Made by a program: the position numbers and the translations under genes. The notes beneath the pieces are model-generated. The model was not told the origin of the DNA. It made no database searches and saw nothing but the letters and a program-made list of their open reading frames with translations. A DNA stretch of 64,000 bases from Pseudomonas entomophila (GTDB lineage: Bacteria; Pseudomonadota; Gammaproteobacteria; Pseudomonadales; Pseudomonadaceae), in NCBI RefSeq assembly GCF_018417595.1, contig NZ_CP070982.1, forward strand, positions 1,885,501 to 1,949,500, in the 5' to 3' direction. Every line of letters starts with the position of its first letter. The stretch's first letter is position 1. Positions 26,747 through 36,800 of this stretch are shown here, piece after piece.

Positions 26747-28047
26747 CGCTGGTGCACACGACGCCCGGCGGCGTAGGTTTCACGCACGGTACGGTCATCA
26801 CCCAGGGTGGTGAGCACGAACAGGGTTTCCTCGATGCTGTTGGACTGCTGGAGGCGGTAGTCCAGCAGCGGCGTGGCCTTGTAGTCGAGCACCACGAAGT
26901 CGGCATCGTTGCCCGGGCGCAGGCTGCCGATGCGGTCGTCCAGGCGCAGGGCGCGGGCGCCGCCGAGGGTGGCCAGGTACAGCGACTTGAACGGGTGCAG
27001 GCGCGCGCCTTGCAGCTGCATCACCTTGTAGGCCTCGTTCAGGGTGTTGAGCAGCGAGAAACTGGTGCCGGCACCCACGTCGGTACCCAGGCCCACGTTG
27101 ACCTTGAAGCGCTCGGCCTGGGGCAGGTTGAACAGGCCGCTGCCCAGGAACAGGTTGGAGGTCGGGCAGAAGGCGATGGCCGAGCCGGTTTCAGCCAGGC
27201 GCTTGCACTCGTCGTCGCACAGGTGCACGCCGTGGGCGAACACCGAGCGCTCGCCGAGCAGCTCGAAGTGGTCGTAGACATCCAGGTAACCGTTCTGCTC
27301 GGGGAACAGCGCCTTGACCCACTCGATCTCCTTGAGGTTCTCGGACAGGTGGGTGTGCATGTACACGCCCGGGTGCTCCTTGAGCAGTTGGCCGGCCAGG
27401 GCCAGTTGTTCCGGGGTGCTGGTGGGGGCGAAGCGCGGCGTCACCGCATAGTGCAGGCGGCCCTTGCCGTGCCAGCGCTCGATCAGCGCCTTGCTCTCGG
27501 TGTAGCCGGATTCGGCCGTGTCGGTCAGGTAGTCGGGGGCGTTGCGGTCCATCATCACCTTGCCGGCGATCAGGCGCAGGTCCAGACGCTCGGCTTCCTC
27601 GAACAGGGCATTGACCGACTCGGGGTGCACGCTGCCGAACACCAGGGCGGTGGTGGTGCCGTTGCGCAGCAGCTCCTTCAGGAAGATCTTCGCCACTTTA
27701 TCGGCGTGGGCCTTGTCGGCGAACTGCTTCTCGCAGGGGAAGGTGTAGGTGTTCAGCCAATCCAGCAGTTGCTCGCCGTAGGAGCCGATCATGCCGGTCT
27801 GCGGGAAGTGGATGTGGGTGTCGATGAAGCCCGGGGTGATCAGGGTGTCCGGGTAGTGCACCACCTCGATGTCGTCATCCAGGGTCGGCAGCAGGTCGCA
27901 GGCGTGGCCGAGGGCCTTGATACGGCCGTTGTCGACCACCAGCAGGCCATCCTCGAAGTACTCCTGGGAGGCCTCCAGGCCGACCTCGGCCGGGTCGGCG
28001 ATGCTGTGCAGGATGGCGGCGCGGTAGGCTTTGCGTGTTGCGGTCAT
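26743..28047 (-). CDS. guaD: Guanine deaminase
   Basis: A 434-aa zinc amidohydrolase that converts guanine to xanthine, feeding xanthine dehydrogenase. [16 protein letters not shown] gives the HxH zinc ligands, HTHLSEN and FAHGVHL the further histidines, and [13 protein letters not shown] the metal Asp. Length is normal for bacterial GuaD. ATG at 28045-28047. It is the last gene of the minus-strand set xdhA-xdhB-xdhC-guaD, beginning 11 bases after the xdhC stop. Convergent with aqpZ, sharing 4 bases. Confidence 0.95.
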   Translation of the reverse strand: MTATRKAYRAAILHSIADPAEVGLEASQEYFEDGLLVVDNGRIKALGHACDLLPTLDDDIEVVHYPDTLITPGFIDTHIHFPQTGMIGSYGEQLLDWLNTYTFPCEKQFADKAHADKVAKIFLKELLRNGTTTALVFGSVHPESVNALFEEAERLDLRLIAGKVMMDRNAPDYLTDTAESGYTESKALIERWHGKGRLHYAVTPRFAPTSTPEQLALAGQLLKEHPGVYMHTHLSENLKEIEWVKALFPEQNGYLDVYDHFELLGERSVFAHGVHLCDDECKRLAETGSAIAFCPTSNLFLGSGLFNLPQAERFKVNVGLGTDVGAGTSFSLLNTLNEAYKVMQLQGARLHPFKSLYLATLGGARALRLDDRIGSLRPGNDADFVVLDYKATPLLDYRLQQSNSIEETLFVLTTLGDDRTVRETYAAGRRVHQR

Positions 28048-28058
28048 GGGTACGCTCG

Positions 28059-28904
28059 TCAGTGGGTCTGGCTGCGCCGGGAGGGCGGCAGCAATTGGGC
28101 GATCGGGCCTGCGTTCACGGCAGCGTCGTGCTGGCCGAAGCAGGCGTTGTAGGTGGCAATGATTTCGGCGGCGATGGACACGGCGATCTCGATCGGCAGC
28201 TTGCCCTTCACTTCGGCCAGGCCCATCGGGCAGCGCATCCGCGCCAGCAGCGCGTCGTCGAAGCCGCGTTCGCGCAGGCGGTGTTCGAACTTGACCCGCT
28301 TGGTCTTCGAACCAATCAGGCCGAACCAGGTGAAATCATTGCGTTTGAGAATGGCGGCGGTCAGTTCCAGGTCGAGCTGGTGGTTGTGGGTCATGACGAT
28401 GCAGTAGCTGCCGGCGGGCAGGTCGGCCACTTCGTCGACCGGGTCTTCGCTGACCAGCTTGCTCACCCCGTTGGGGATCTGCTCGGGGAACTCCTGCTCG
28501 CGCGAATCGATCCAGCGCACCCGGCAGGGCAGCGCGGCGAGCAAGGGTACCAGAGCCCGGCCGACATGGCCCGCGCCGAACACCGCGATCTGCGCCTGCA
28601 CGCCGGTCATGGGTTCGAACAGCAGCACGGTGGCGCCACCGCAGCACTGGCCGAGGCTGGCGCCCAGGCTGAAGCGCTCCAGGTGCGGCGTGCTGCGGTG
28701 TTCCTCGAGCATCTGCCGGGCGATGTGCAGCGCCTTGAACTCCAGGTGGCCGCCGCCGATGGTGTCGTACAGGCTGCTGGCGCTGACCACCATCTTCGAA
28801 CCGGCGTTGCGTGGCGTGGAGCCGCGCTCCTCGATGATGGTGACCAGGACGCAGGGCTCGCCGCGGGCCTGATGGTCGGCGAGGGCGTTGATCCATTGGT
28901 GCAT
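28059..28904 (-). CDS. xdhC: Xanthine dehydrogenase accessory protein XdhC
   Basis: A 281-aa chaperone that binds molybdenum cofactor, promotes its sulfuration and inserts it into XdhB. The N-terminal XdhC/CoxI domain has GEPCVLVTIIEERGSTPRNAGSKM and DTIGGGHLE, with ASLGQCCGG supplying cysteines. The C-terminal Rossmann-like domain begins IAVFGAGHVGRALVPLLAALPC. ATG at 28902-28904 with GAGGA upstream. A REP pair separates it from xdhB, so message levels of the two may differ within one operon. Confidence 0.94.
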   Translation of the reverse strand: MHQWINALADHQARGEPCVLVTIIEERGSTPRNAGSKMVVSASSLYDTIGGGHLEFKALHIARQMLEEHRSTPHLERFSLGASLGQCCGGATVLLFEPMTGVQAQIAVFGAGHVGRALVPLLAALPCRVRWIDSREQEFPEQIPNGVSKLVSEDPVDEVADLPAGSYCIVMTHNHQLDLELTAAILKRNDFTWFGLIGSKTKRVKFEHRLRERGFDDALLARMRCPMGLAEVKGKLPIEIAVSIAAEIIATYNACFGQHDAAVNAGPIAQLLPPSRRSQTH

Positions 28905-28935
28905 GATGCAAATCCTCTTTCAAACGACTCGGCCC

Positions 28936-29022
28936 CTGTAGGAGCGGGTTTACCCGCGATCAGCCGCGAAGCGGCTGCCAGGCACCGCGGTGTCGGCTTC
29001 GCGGCTGAAGCCGCTCCTACAG
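28936..29022. repeat. REP pair (GTAGGAGCGG family) inside the xdh operon
   Basis: CTGTAGGAGCGGGTTTACCC at 28936 and GGCTGAAGCCGCTCCTACAG at 29003-29022 form the two ends, with an inner hairpin. The left copy has GTTTACCC in place of CTTCAGCC, so the two ends are from slightly different variants. It lies within the xdhB-xdhC intergenic gap. Confidence 0.85.
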
Positions 29023-29034
29023 GGGGCGGCGTCG

Positions 29035-31434
29035 TCAGTGCGTCACGGGTTCCAGTTCCTGCTCGGCAGGCTGCGCGGCGGCCACCGCCTTGCGCATCTG
29101 CTCGCAGCCCCACAGCACCCGCTCCGGCGTCGACGGCGCGTCGATGTCCGGCTGCACGCGGTAGTCGGCGATGCTCGCCACGGCATCCTTGATCGCGCAC
29201 CAGGCGGCGATCCCCAGCATGAACGGCGGCTCGCCCACGGCCTTGGAGTGGAACACCGTGTCCTCGGGGTTCTTGCGGTTCTCCACCAGCTTCACGCGCA
29301 TGTCCACCGGCATGTCGGCGATGGCCGGGATCTTGTAGCTGGCCGGGCCGTTGGTCATCAGCTTGCCCTTGTTGTTCCACACCAGCTCTTCGGTGGTCAG
29401 CCACCCCATGCCCTGGACGAAGCCGCCTTCCACCTGGCCAATGTCGATGGCCGGGTTAAGCGAGTCACCGACGTCGTGGAGGATGTCGGCGCGCAGCATC
29501 TTGTACTCGCCGGTCAGAGTGTCGACGATCACTTCCACGCAGGCGGCGCCGAAGGCGAAGTAATAGAACGGCCGGCCACGGGCCTGGGAACGGTCGTAGA
29601 AGATCTTCGGCGTGCGGTAGAAGCCGGTGGTCGACAGCGATACCTGGGCGAAGTACGCCTGCTGCACCAGTTGCTCGAAGCTGACGATCTGGTCGCGCAC
29701 GCGCACATGGCCGTTGCGGAACTCGACGTCCTCCTCGGTCACGTTGTAGTGCCGCGCGGCGAATTCGGTCAGGCGCTTCTTCAGAATCTCGGCGGCGTTC
29801 TGCGCGGCCTTGCCGTTCAGGTCGGCGCCGCTGGAGGCGGCGGTCGGCGAGGTGTTGGGCACCTTGTCGGTGTTGGTGGCGGTGATCTGGATACGGTTGA
29901 AATCGACCTGGAACACCTGCGCCACCACCTGCGCGACCTTGGTGTTCAGGCCCTGGCCCATCTCGGTGCCGCCGTGGTTGAGGTGGATGCTGCCGTCGGT
30001 ATAGATGTGGATCAGCGCGCCGGCCTGGTTGAGGAAGGTGGCGGTGAACGAGATACCAAACTTCACCGGGGTCAGCGCCAAGCCCTTCTTCAGTACCGGG
30101 CTGTTGGCGTTGAAGCGGCGGATCGATTCGCGGCGCTCGTGATAGTCGCTGCTGGCCTCGATCTCGGCGGTCATTTCTTCGAGCATGTTGTGCTCGACGG
30201 TCTGGTAGTAATGGGTGACGTTGCGTTCGGTCTTGCCATAGTAGTTGGCCTTGCGCACGGCCAGCGGGTCGAGCGCCAGGTGGCGGGCGATGTGGTCCAT
30301 CACCTGCTCGATGGCGACCATGCCCTGTGGCCCGCCGAAGCCGCGATAGGCGGTGTTGGAGGCGGTGTTGGTCTTGCAGCGGTGGCCGTGCACCGTGGCG
30401 TCGCCCAGGTAGTAGGCGTTGTCGGAGTGGAACATGGCGCGGTCGACGATCGACCCGGACAGGTCGGGCGAGTAGCCGCAGTTGCCGGCCAGGTCGAAGT
30501 TGATCCCGTGCAGGCGGCCGCTGTCATCGAAACCGACGTCGTACTCCACGTAGAACGGGTGGCGCTTGCCGGTCATCATCATGTCTTCGACGCGGGGCAG
30601 GCGCATCTTGGTCGGCTGGCCGGTCAGGCGCGCGATCACCGCGCACAGGCAGGCGGGGCTGGCGGCCTGGGTTTCCTTGCCACCGAAGCCGCCACCCATG
30701 CGGCGCATGTCGACGACGATCTTGTGCATGGGCACATCGAGCACTTCGGCCACCAGCTTCTGCACCTCGGTGGGGTTCTGCGTGGAGCAGTAGACGATCA
30801 TGCCGCCGTCTTCGCTGGGCATCACCGAACTGATCTGGGTTTCCAGGTAGAAGTGTTCCTGGCCGCCGATGTGCAGGCTGCCCTGGATGCGGTGCGGCGC
30901 GCTGGCCAGGGCCGCCGCCGAATCACCGCGCTGGTGGGTATGGCTGTCGAGCACGAAGTGCTTCTTGCGCAGCGCCTCGACCACGTCCAGCACCGGCTCC
31001 AGGTCTTCGTACTCGATGATCGCCGCCATCGCCGCGCGGCGGGCGGTGTCCAGGTCGCGGGCGGCCACGGCGAGCACCGGCTGGCCGAAGAACTCGACCT
31101 TGTCGATGGCCAGCAGCGGGTCGCCGGCGACCACCGGACCGATATCCTTCAGCCCCGGGATGTCCTCGTGGGTGATGGCGATGCGCACCCCCTCGAACTG
31201 GTAGCAGGGCGTGGTGTCGATGCGCAGGATGCGCGCATGGGCGCGGTCTGCGGTGCGCGCGTAGACGTGCAACTGGTTGGGGAATTCCAGGCGGTCGTCG
31301 ATGTACACCGCCTCGCCCGCCACGTGTTTGTCGGCGCTGTCGTGCTTGAGGCTGCGGCCGACCCCGGTGGTCAGGTCCTGGCTGAACAGTGCGGCCATCT
31401 CGGCCTGGCTCTTGACGGCGTGATGGTTAGACAT
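29035..31434 (-). CDS. xdhB: Xanthine dehydrogenase, molybdopterin-binding large subunit
   Basis: A 799-aa subunit carrying the molybdenum centre that hydroxylates hypoxanthine to xanthine and xanthine to urate. It starts with the aldehyde-oxidase a/b hammerhead domain (VGRSLKHDSADKHVAGEAVYIDD). GGGFGGKETQ, AYRGFGGPQGM, GGTEMGQGLNTK and the catalytic-Glu loop KAVGEPPFMLG follow in order. ATG at 31432-31434 lies inside the 3' end of xdhA (8-bp overlap), so subunits are translationally coupled. Cytoplasmic. Confidence 0.97.
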   Translation of the reverse strand: MSNHHAVKSQAEMAALFSQDLTTGVGRSLKHDSADKHVAGEAVYIDDRLEFPNQLHVYARTADRAHARILRIDTTPCYQFEGVRIAITHEDIPGLKDIGPVVAGDPLLAIDKVEFFGQPVLAVAARDLDTARRAAMAAIIEYEDLEPVLDVVEALRKKHFVLDSHTHQRGDSAAALASAPHRIQGSLHIGGQEHFYLETQISSVMPSEDGGMIVYCSTQNPTEVQKLVAEVLDVPMHKIVVDMRRMGGGFGGKETQAASPACLCAVIARLTGQPTKMRLPRVEDMMMTGKRHPFYVEYDVGFDDSGRLHGINFDLAGNCGYSPDLSGSIVDRAMFHSDNAYYLGDATVHGHRCKTNTASNTAYRGFGGPQGMVAIEQVMDHIARHLALDPLAVRKANYYGKTERNVTHYYQTVEHNMLEEMTAEIEASSDYHERRESIRRFNANSPVLKKGLALTPVKFGISFTATFLNQAGALIHIYTDGSIHLNHGGTEMGQGLNTKVAQVVAQVFQVDFNRIQITATNTDKVPNTSPTAASSGADLNGKAAQNAAEILKKRLTEFAARHYNVTEEDVEFRNGHVRVRDQIVSFEQLVQQAYFAQVSLSTTGFYRTPKIFYDRSQARGRPFYYFAFGAACVEVIVDTLTGEYKMLRADILHDVGDSLNPAIDIGQVEGGFVQGMGWLTTEELVWNNKGKLMTNGPASYKIPAIADMPVDMRVKLVENRKNPEDTVFHSKAVGEPPFMLGIAAWCAIKDAVASIADYRVQPDIDAPSTPERVLWGCEQMRKAVAAAQPAEQELEPVTH

Positions 31435-32881
31435 AGGCGGTCACCCGGGTTTCGATGTGCGGCGATTGCAGTTCGATGAAGTACTTGCGCAGCAGGTTCT
31501 GCGCGGTCAGCAGGCGGTATTCGCGGCTGGCGCGGAAGTCGCTGAGCGGGGTGAAGTCCTCGGCCAGGGCCTGGCAGGCGCGCTCGACGCTGGCCTGGTT
31601 CCAGGGTTTGCCGCGCAGGGCGGCTTCGCAGGCGCGGGCGCGCTTGGGGATCGCCGCCATGCCGCCGAAGGCGATGCGCACGCCGCTGACCATGCCGTTC
31701 TCGATGCTCAGGTTGAATGCCGCGCAGACTGCGGAAATATCGTCGTCCAGGCGCTTGGACACTTTGTAGGCGCGGAATGTCCAGTCATTGCTGGCGCGTG
31801 GCACGATGATCTTCTCGATGAACTCGCTGTCCTGGCGCGCGGTGATGCGGTAGTCGATGAAGTAGTCTTCCAGGGCCAGGGTGCGCTGGCGCTCGCCCTG
31901 GCGCAGGACGATCTGCGCGTCCAGGGCGATCAGCAGGGGCGGCGAGTCGCCGATCGGCGAGGCGTTGCCGATGTTGCCGCCCAGGGTGCCCTGGTTGCGG
32001 ATCTGCAGCGAGGCGAAGCGGTGCAGCAGGTCGCCGAAGTCGGGGTATTCATCGTTGAGCGCGGTGTAGCAGTCGGTCAGCGGCGTGGCGGCGCCGATCT
32101 CCAGGTGCGTGGCGGTCTTGTCGATGCGCTTGAGCTCGGCGACATGGCCGACGTAGATCATCACCGGCAAGGTGCGGTGGAACTGGGTGACCTCCAGCGC
32201 CAGGTCGGTGCCGCCAGCCAGCAGGCGCGCCTCGGGGTGCGAGCTGTAGAGGTCGGCCAGGTCGGCCACGGTGAGCGGCACCAGGCAGCGCTTGTCACCG
32301 CTGTTGAGCTCGCCGGTGTGTTGCGGGGCGATGGCCTTGAGGCGGGCGATGGTCTGCGCCTGTTGCGCGTCGAACTGGTCGCGGCAGGGTTGGGCGCAAC
32401 TCTGTTCGGCGGCGGCGAGGATCGGTCGGTAGCCGGTGCAGCGGCACAGGTTGCCGGCCAGGGCTTCCTGGGCCTGGTGCAGGTCGTGGCCTTCACTGTT
32501 TTTTTGCAGGGCGAACAGCGACATGACGAAGCCGGGGGTGCAGAAGCCGCACTGCGAGCCATGGCAATCGGCCATGGCTTTCTGCACGCTGTGCAGCTCG
32601 CCCTGGTGCTTGAGGCCTTCGACGCTGATCAGTTGCTTGCCGTGCAGGGAGGAGACGAACGTCAGGCACGAATTGAGGCTGCGGTAGCGGATGCTGTCGC
32701 CTCCCTGCGGGTCCTGGACGAGTTCGCCCACGACCACGGTGCAGGCGCCGCAGTCGCCGCTGGCGCAGCCTTCCTTGGTGCCGGGCTTGCCCAGGTGCTC
32801 GCGCAGGTATTGCAGCACCGTCATGTTCGGGTCCAGGGCGTGCTCGCTGTGCAGCTCCTGGTTGACGAGAAACTGGATCAC
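31427..32881 (-). CDS. xdhA: Xanthine dehydrogenase, iron-sulfur/FAD small subunit
   Basis: A 484-aa subunit that carries electrons from the molybdenum centre to NAD. Plant-type [2Fe-2S] cluster ligands are in EGCASGDCGACTVVVG with SC later; the second cluster is in QCGFCTPGF and GNLCRCTGYRPI (about 105-150). The FAD domain follows, with LLAGGTDLALEV and IRNQGTLGGNIGNASPIGD. The start is taken as GTG at 32879-32881 (MIQFLVNQEL), with GAGG nine bases upstream. The frame stays open further upstream, but there it runs through the -10 and operator region. First gene of the operon xdhA-xdhB-xdhC-guaD. Confidence 0.94.
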   Translation of the reverse strand: MIQFLVNQELHSEHALDPNMTVLQYLREHLGKPGTKEGCASGDCGACTVVVGELVQDPQGGDSIRYRSLNSCLTFVSSLHGKQLISVEGLKHQGELHSVQKAMADCHGSQCGFCTPGFVMSLFALQKNSEGHDLHQAQEALAGNLCRCTGYRPILAAAEQSCAQPCRDQFDAQQAQTIARLKAIAPQHTGELNSGDKRCLVPLTVADLADLYSSHPEARLLAGGTDLALEVTQFHRTLPVMIYVGHVAELKRIDKTATHLEIGAATPLTDCYTALNDEYPDFGDLLHRFASLQIRNQGTLGGNIGNASPIGDSPPLLIALDAQIVLRQGERQRTLALEDYFIDYRITARQDSEFIEKIIVPRASNDWTFRAYKVSKRLDDDISAVCAAFNLSIENGMVSGVRIAFGGMAAIPKRARACEAALRGKPWNQASVERACQALAEDFTPLSDFRASREYRLLTAQNLLRKYFIELQSPHIETRVTAYV

Positions 32882-32921
32882 GGGGGAGGGCCTCGCAATG
32901 ATTTTATTGTTGTTCGGGCGG

Positions 32922-32973
32922 ACTCTAAGCAACGCTTGACCTTGCGGTCAATAAATTTCTGACCTTTGGGTCA
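32922..32973 (-). promoter_or_regulatory. xdhA promoter with two TGACC-N4-GGTCA inverted repeats
   Basis: TTGACC-TTGC-GGTCAA (32936-32951) is a perfect 6-bp dyad. TGACC-TTTG-GGTCA (32960-32973) is a second, 23 bp centre to centre, or about two helical turns. On the minus strand the inner dyad supplies a -35 TTGACC (32946-32951), with TAGAGT as -10 (32922-32927) at 18-bp spacing, so binding would block polymerase. The same element form occurs at 24819-24835 before the purine permease. In the rest of the 271-bp gap, TACAAT (33106-33111) and TTGTGCACAG (33119-33128) may be the promoter and operator of the downstream GntR gene. Confidence 0.6.
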
Positions 32974-33152
32974 AGATTTTGCTCAAGCAGCTTCGAACGA
33001 CCTCGATGAGCCTTTCTCCAAGCATAGTTCGCGCCGGCCACGCCGGCTGACCGAAAAGTCGCACAAAGCCCCATGTTCCGCTGCGCGCAGGCCCGGCAAG
33101 TGCGCTACAATCGCGCTCTTGTGCACAGCTATCCAGATTGCGAAGGAAAACC

Positions 33153-33812
33153 ATGACGTTCAAGGCGCCGGACAGCCTCTCCGAGCAAATTGCCCACTAC
33201 CTGGCCGAGCGGATCATCCGCGGCGAACTCGCGCCCGGCGAGCGCATCCAGGAGTTGAAGGTCACCCAGGCGTTGAATGTCAGCCGTGGCTCGGTGCGCG
33301 AGGCGTTGCTCATTCTCGAGCGCCGCCACCTGGTAGCCATCCTGCCGCGCCGTGGCGCCCATGTGACCGAGCTGGACGAGAACAGCGTGCGCAGCCTGTG
33401 CACGCTGATGGGCGAGTTCTACATCCTGCTGGGCAATGCCGTCGCCCAGCATTGGCGCACCGAAAGCGACCTGCGCCCGTTCCTGGACATCCAGCAGCGC
33501 CTGCATCAAGCTCACGACGGCAAGGATATCAAGACGTTCGTCGCCGACAGTTTCGCGGTGATGCGCGCCGCCTATCCGTTCGCCAACAACCCCTACCTGC
33601 AGGAAACCGTCGAGAACCTGCAGCCGGCCATGAGCCGTGCCTACTATCTCGCCCTCGACCAGCGTCAGGCCAGCATGGTCGACTACCTCGACCTGTTCGC
33701 CAGCCTGCTTGGCGCCGTGGTCGCCCGCGACCTGCCGCGCATCCGCGAGGTGCTCACCGCGTATTGCCAGCGCAGTTGCGAGCTGGTGCTGGCGGCGCTG
33801 GCGCGGACCTGA
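33153..33812 (+). CDS. GntR-family regulator, FCD-like, upstream of smc
   Basis: A 219-aa transcription factor. Winged HTH at about residues 8-75 (IIRGELAPGERIQELKVTQALNVSRGSVREALLILERRHLV). The C-terminal helical FCD-type domain seems to lack the metal-binding histidines usual in this fold: DSFAVMRAAYPFANNPYL replaces the D-x-x-FH segment, and YLDLFASLLGAVVARD lacks the next His. Start ATG 33153 with AAGGA at 33143-33147. It is divergent from xdhA, making it a candidate regulator of that operon, yet its stop is only 3 bases before smc, so it is probably co-transcribed with smc. Confidence 0.83.
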   Translation: MTFKAPDSLSEQIAHYLAERIIRGELAPGERIQELKVTQALNVSRGSVREALLILERRHLVAILPRRGAHVTELDENSVRSLCTLMGEFYILLGNAVAQHWRTESDLRPFLDIQQRLHQAHDGKDIKTFVADSFAVMRAAYPFANNPYLQETVENLQPAMSRAYYLALDQRQASMVDYLDLFASLLGAVVARDLPRIREVLTAYCQRSCELVLAALART

Positions 33813-33815
33813 CCG

Positions 33816-36800
33816 ATGCGCCTGAAGTGCATTCGCCTGGCCGGGTTCAAGTCGTTCGTCGACCCGACCACGGTCAACTTCCCCAGCAACATGGCGGCCG
33901 TGGTCGGCCCCAACGGTTGCGGCAAATCGAACATCATCGATGCGGTACGCTGGGTGATGGGCGAGAGTTCGGCGAAAAACCTGCGTGGCGAGTCGATGAC
34001 CGACGTCATCTTCAACGGCTCCACCAGCCGCAAGCCGGTCAGCCAGGCCAGCATCGAGCTGGTGTTCGACAACAGTGACAACACGCTGGTGGGCGAATAC
34101 GCCGCCTACGCCGAGATTTCCATCCGTCGCAAGGTCACCCGCGACGGGCAGAACACCTACTTCCTCAACGGCGCCAAATGCCGGCGCCGCGATATCACCG
34201 ACATCTTCCTCGGCACCGGCCTGGGGCCGCGCAGCTATTCGATCATCGAGCAGGGCATGATCAGCAAGCTGATCGAGGCCAAACCAGAAGAATTGCGCAA
34301 CTTCATCGAGGAGGCGGCGGGCATCTCCAAGTACAAGGAGCGCCGCCGCGAGACCGAGAACCGCATTCGCCGTACACAAGAGAACCTGGCGCGCCTGACC
34401 GACCTGCGCGAAGAGCTGGAGCGCCAGCTCGAACGCCTGCACCGCCAGGCCCAGGCCGCCGAGAAGTACCGCGAGTACAAGGCCCAGGAGCGCCAGCTCA
34501 AGGCCTGCCTGTCAGCGCTGCGCTGGCGTGACCTGGATGAGCGCGTGCGCCAGCGCGAGACGGTCATCGGCGACCAGGAGATTGCCTTCGAGGCGCTGGT
34601 GGCCGAGCAGCGCAATGCCGATGCCAGCATCGAGCGCCTGCGCGACGGTCACCACGAATTGTCTGAACGCTTCAACCAGGTGCAGGGGCGCTTCTATTCG
34701 GTGGCCGGCGATATCGCCCGGGTCGAGCAGAGCATCCAGCACGGGCAGCAACGTCTGCGCCAGCTGCAGGACGACCTGAAGGAAGCCGAACGCACCCGCC
34801 TGGAGACCGAGTCGCACCTGGGCCACGATCGCACGCTGCTGGCCACGCTCGGCGAGGAGCTGGCGATGCTCGGGCCGGAGCAGGAGCTCACCCTGGCCGC
34901 AGCTGAAGAGGCCACAGCGACGCTCGAGGAAGCCGAACTGGGCATGCACGGCTGGCAGGAGCAGTGGGACAGTTTCAACACCCGCTCCGCCGAACCACGC
35001 CGCCAGGCCGAAGTGCAGCAGGCGCGCCTGGCGCAGCTCGAATCCAGCCTGGAGCGCTTGGCCGAACGCCAGCGCAAGCTGGGCGAGGAGCGTGACCAGT
35101 TGGGTGCCGACCCGCAGGATGTGGAGATGGCCGACCTCAGCGAGCAGGTGGCCAGCAGCGAACTGCTGCTCGAAGCGCTGCAGCTTCAGGAACGCCAGGT
35201 CGTCGAGCAGCTCGATACGGTGCGTGAGCAGTTGCAGCAGGCCGGGCAGGCCCAGCAACAGCAGCAGGGCGATCTGCAACGCCTGGGTGGCCGTCTGGCT
35301 TCGTTGGAAGCCTTGCAGCAGGCCGCGCTGGAGCCTGGCGCCGATGCCGCCGACTGGCTGCGCGGGCAAGGGTTGGAACAGCGCCCCCGGTTGGCGGAAG
35401 GCCTGCGGGTCGAAGCGGGCTGGGAGCTGGCGGTTGAAACGGTGCTGGGCGCCGATCTGCAGGCCGTGCTGCTCGACGATTTCGACAGCCTCGACTTCAC
35501 CACGCTGGAGCAGGGTGAGCTGCGCCTGCTGCTGGGGGCCGGCGATGGCACGCGGATCCCGGGCAGCCTGCTGGACAAGGTCGAGGGTCGCACCGACCTG
35601 TCGCCCTGGCTCGGCCAGGTCAGGCCGGTGGAAAACCTGGAGCAGGCCTTGGCCTTGCGGGGCTCGCTGGGCGATGGCCAGAGCCTGGTCAGCCGCGATG
35701 GCTACTGGGTCGGGCGCCATTTCCTGCGTATCAGCCGCGGCGGCGAGGCCCAGGGCGGCGTGCTGGCCAGAGGCCAGGAAATCGAACGCCTTGGCCAGGA
35801 ACAGCTGGAGCAGGAGGCGCTGCTCGAACAGCTGGACGAGCAGTTGCAGCGCCTGCGTAAGCAGCAACTCGACCACGAAGACCAGCGCGAGCAATTGCGC
35901 CGTCGCAGTCAGGACGAAAGCCGCCAGCATGGCGAGCTCAAGGCCCGACTGTCCGCCGGCCGGGCCCGTGCCGAACAGCTGGAGCTGCGCCTGCGCAGGT
36001 TGCAGGAAGAGTTGTTGGAGGTGCAGGAACAGCGTGCCCTGGAACATGAACAGTTGGGTGAAGCGCGGTTGCTGCTGCAAGAATCCCTGGACCTGATGGC
36101 CCATGACACCGAACTGCGCGAGCAGTTGATGGCGCGCCGAGACACCCTGCGAGAGGGCCTCGACCGCGTTCGCCAGGAGGCCCGTCAGCACAAGGACCAT
36201 GCCCACCAGCTGGCTGTGCGCATGGGCTCCCTGCGTGCCCAGCACGATTCCACGCGCCAGGCGCTGGAGCGTCTGGAGCAACAGGCCGCGCGCCTGAGCG
36301 AGCGTCAGGAGCAGTTGAACCTGAACCTGGAGGAAGGCGAGGCGCCGCAGGAAGAGTTGCGCCTGAAGCTCGAGGAACTGCTCGAGCGGCGCATGAGCGT
36401 CGACGAGGAAATGCGCCAGGCCCGCCTGCACATGGACGAAGCCGACCGCGAGCTGCGCGACGCCGAAAGGCGCCGCACCCAGGCCGAACAACAGGCCCAG
36501 CTGCTGCGCGGCCAGCTGGAACAGCAGCGCCTGGAGTCTCAAGGGCTGGACGTGCGCCGCAAGACCTTGCAGGAACAATTGCTGAGCGACGGCTACGATC
36601 TTCAGGGCGTGCTCGCGACGCTCGATGCGCAGGCCAGCGAGCAGGGCACCGAACAGGAGCTCGAGCAGGTCGAGGCGCGCATCCAGCGCCTCGGGGCGAT
36701 CAACCTGGCGGCCATCGAGGAGTATGAGCAGCAGTCCGAACGCAAGCGTTACCTGGACGCCCAGGACGCCGACCTGGTCGAGGCGCTGGAGACCCTGGAA

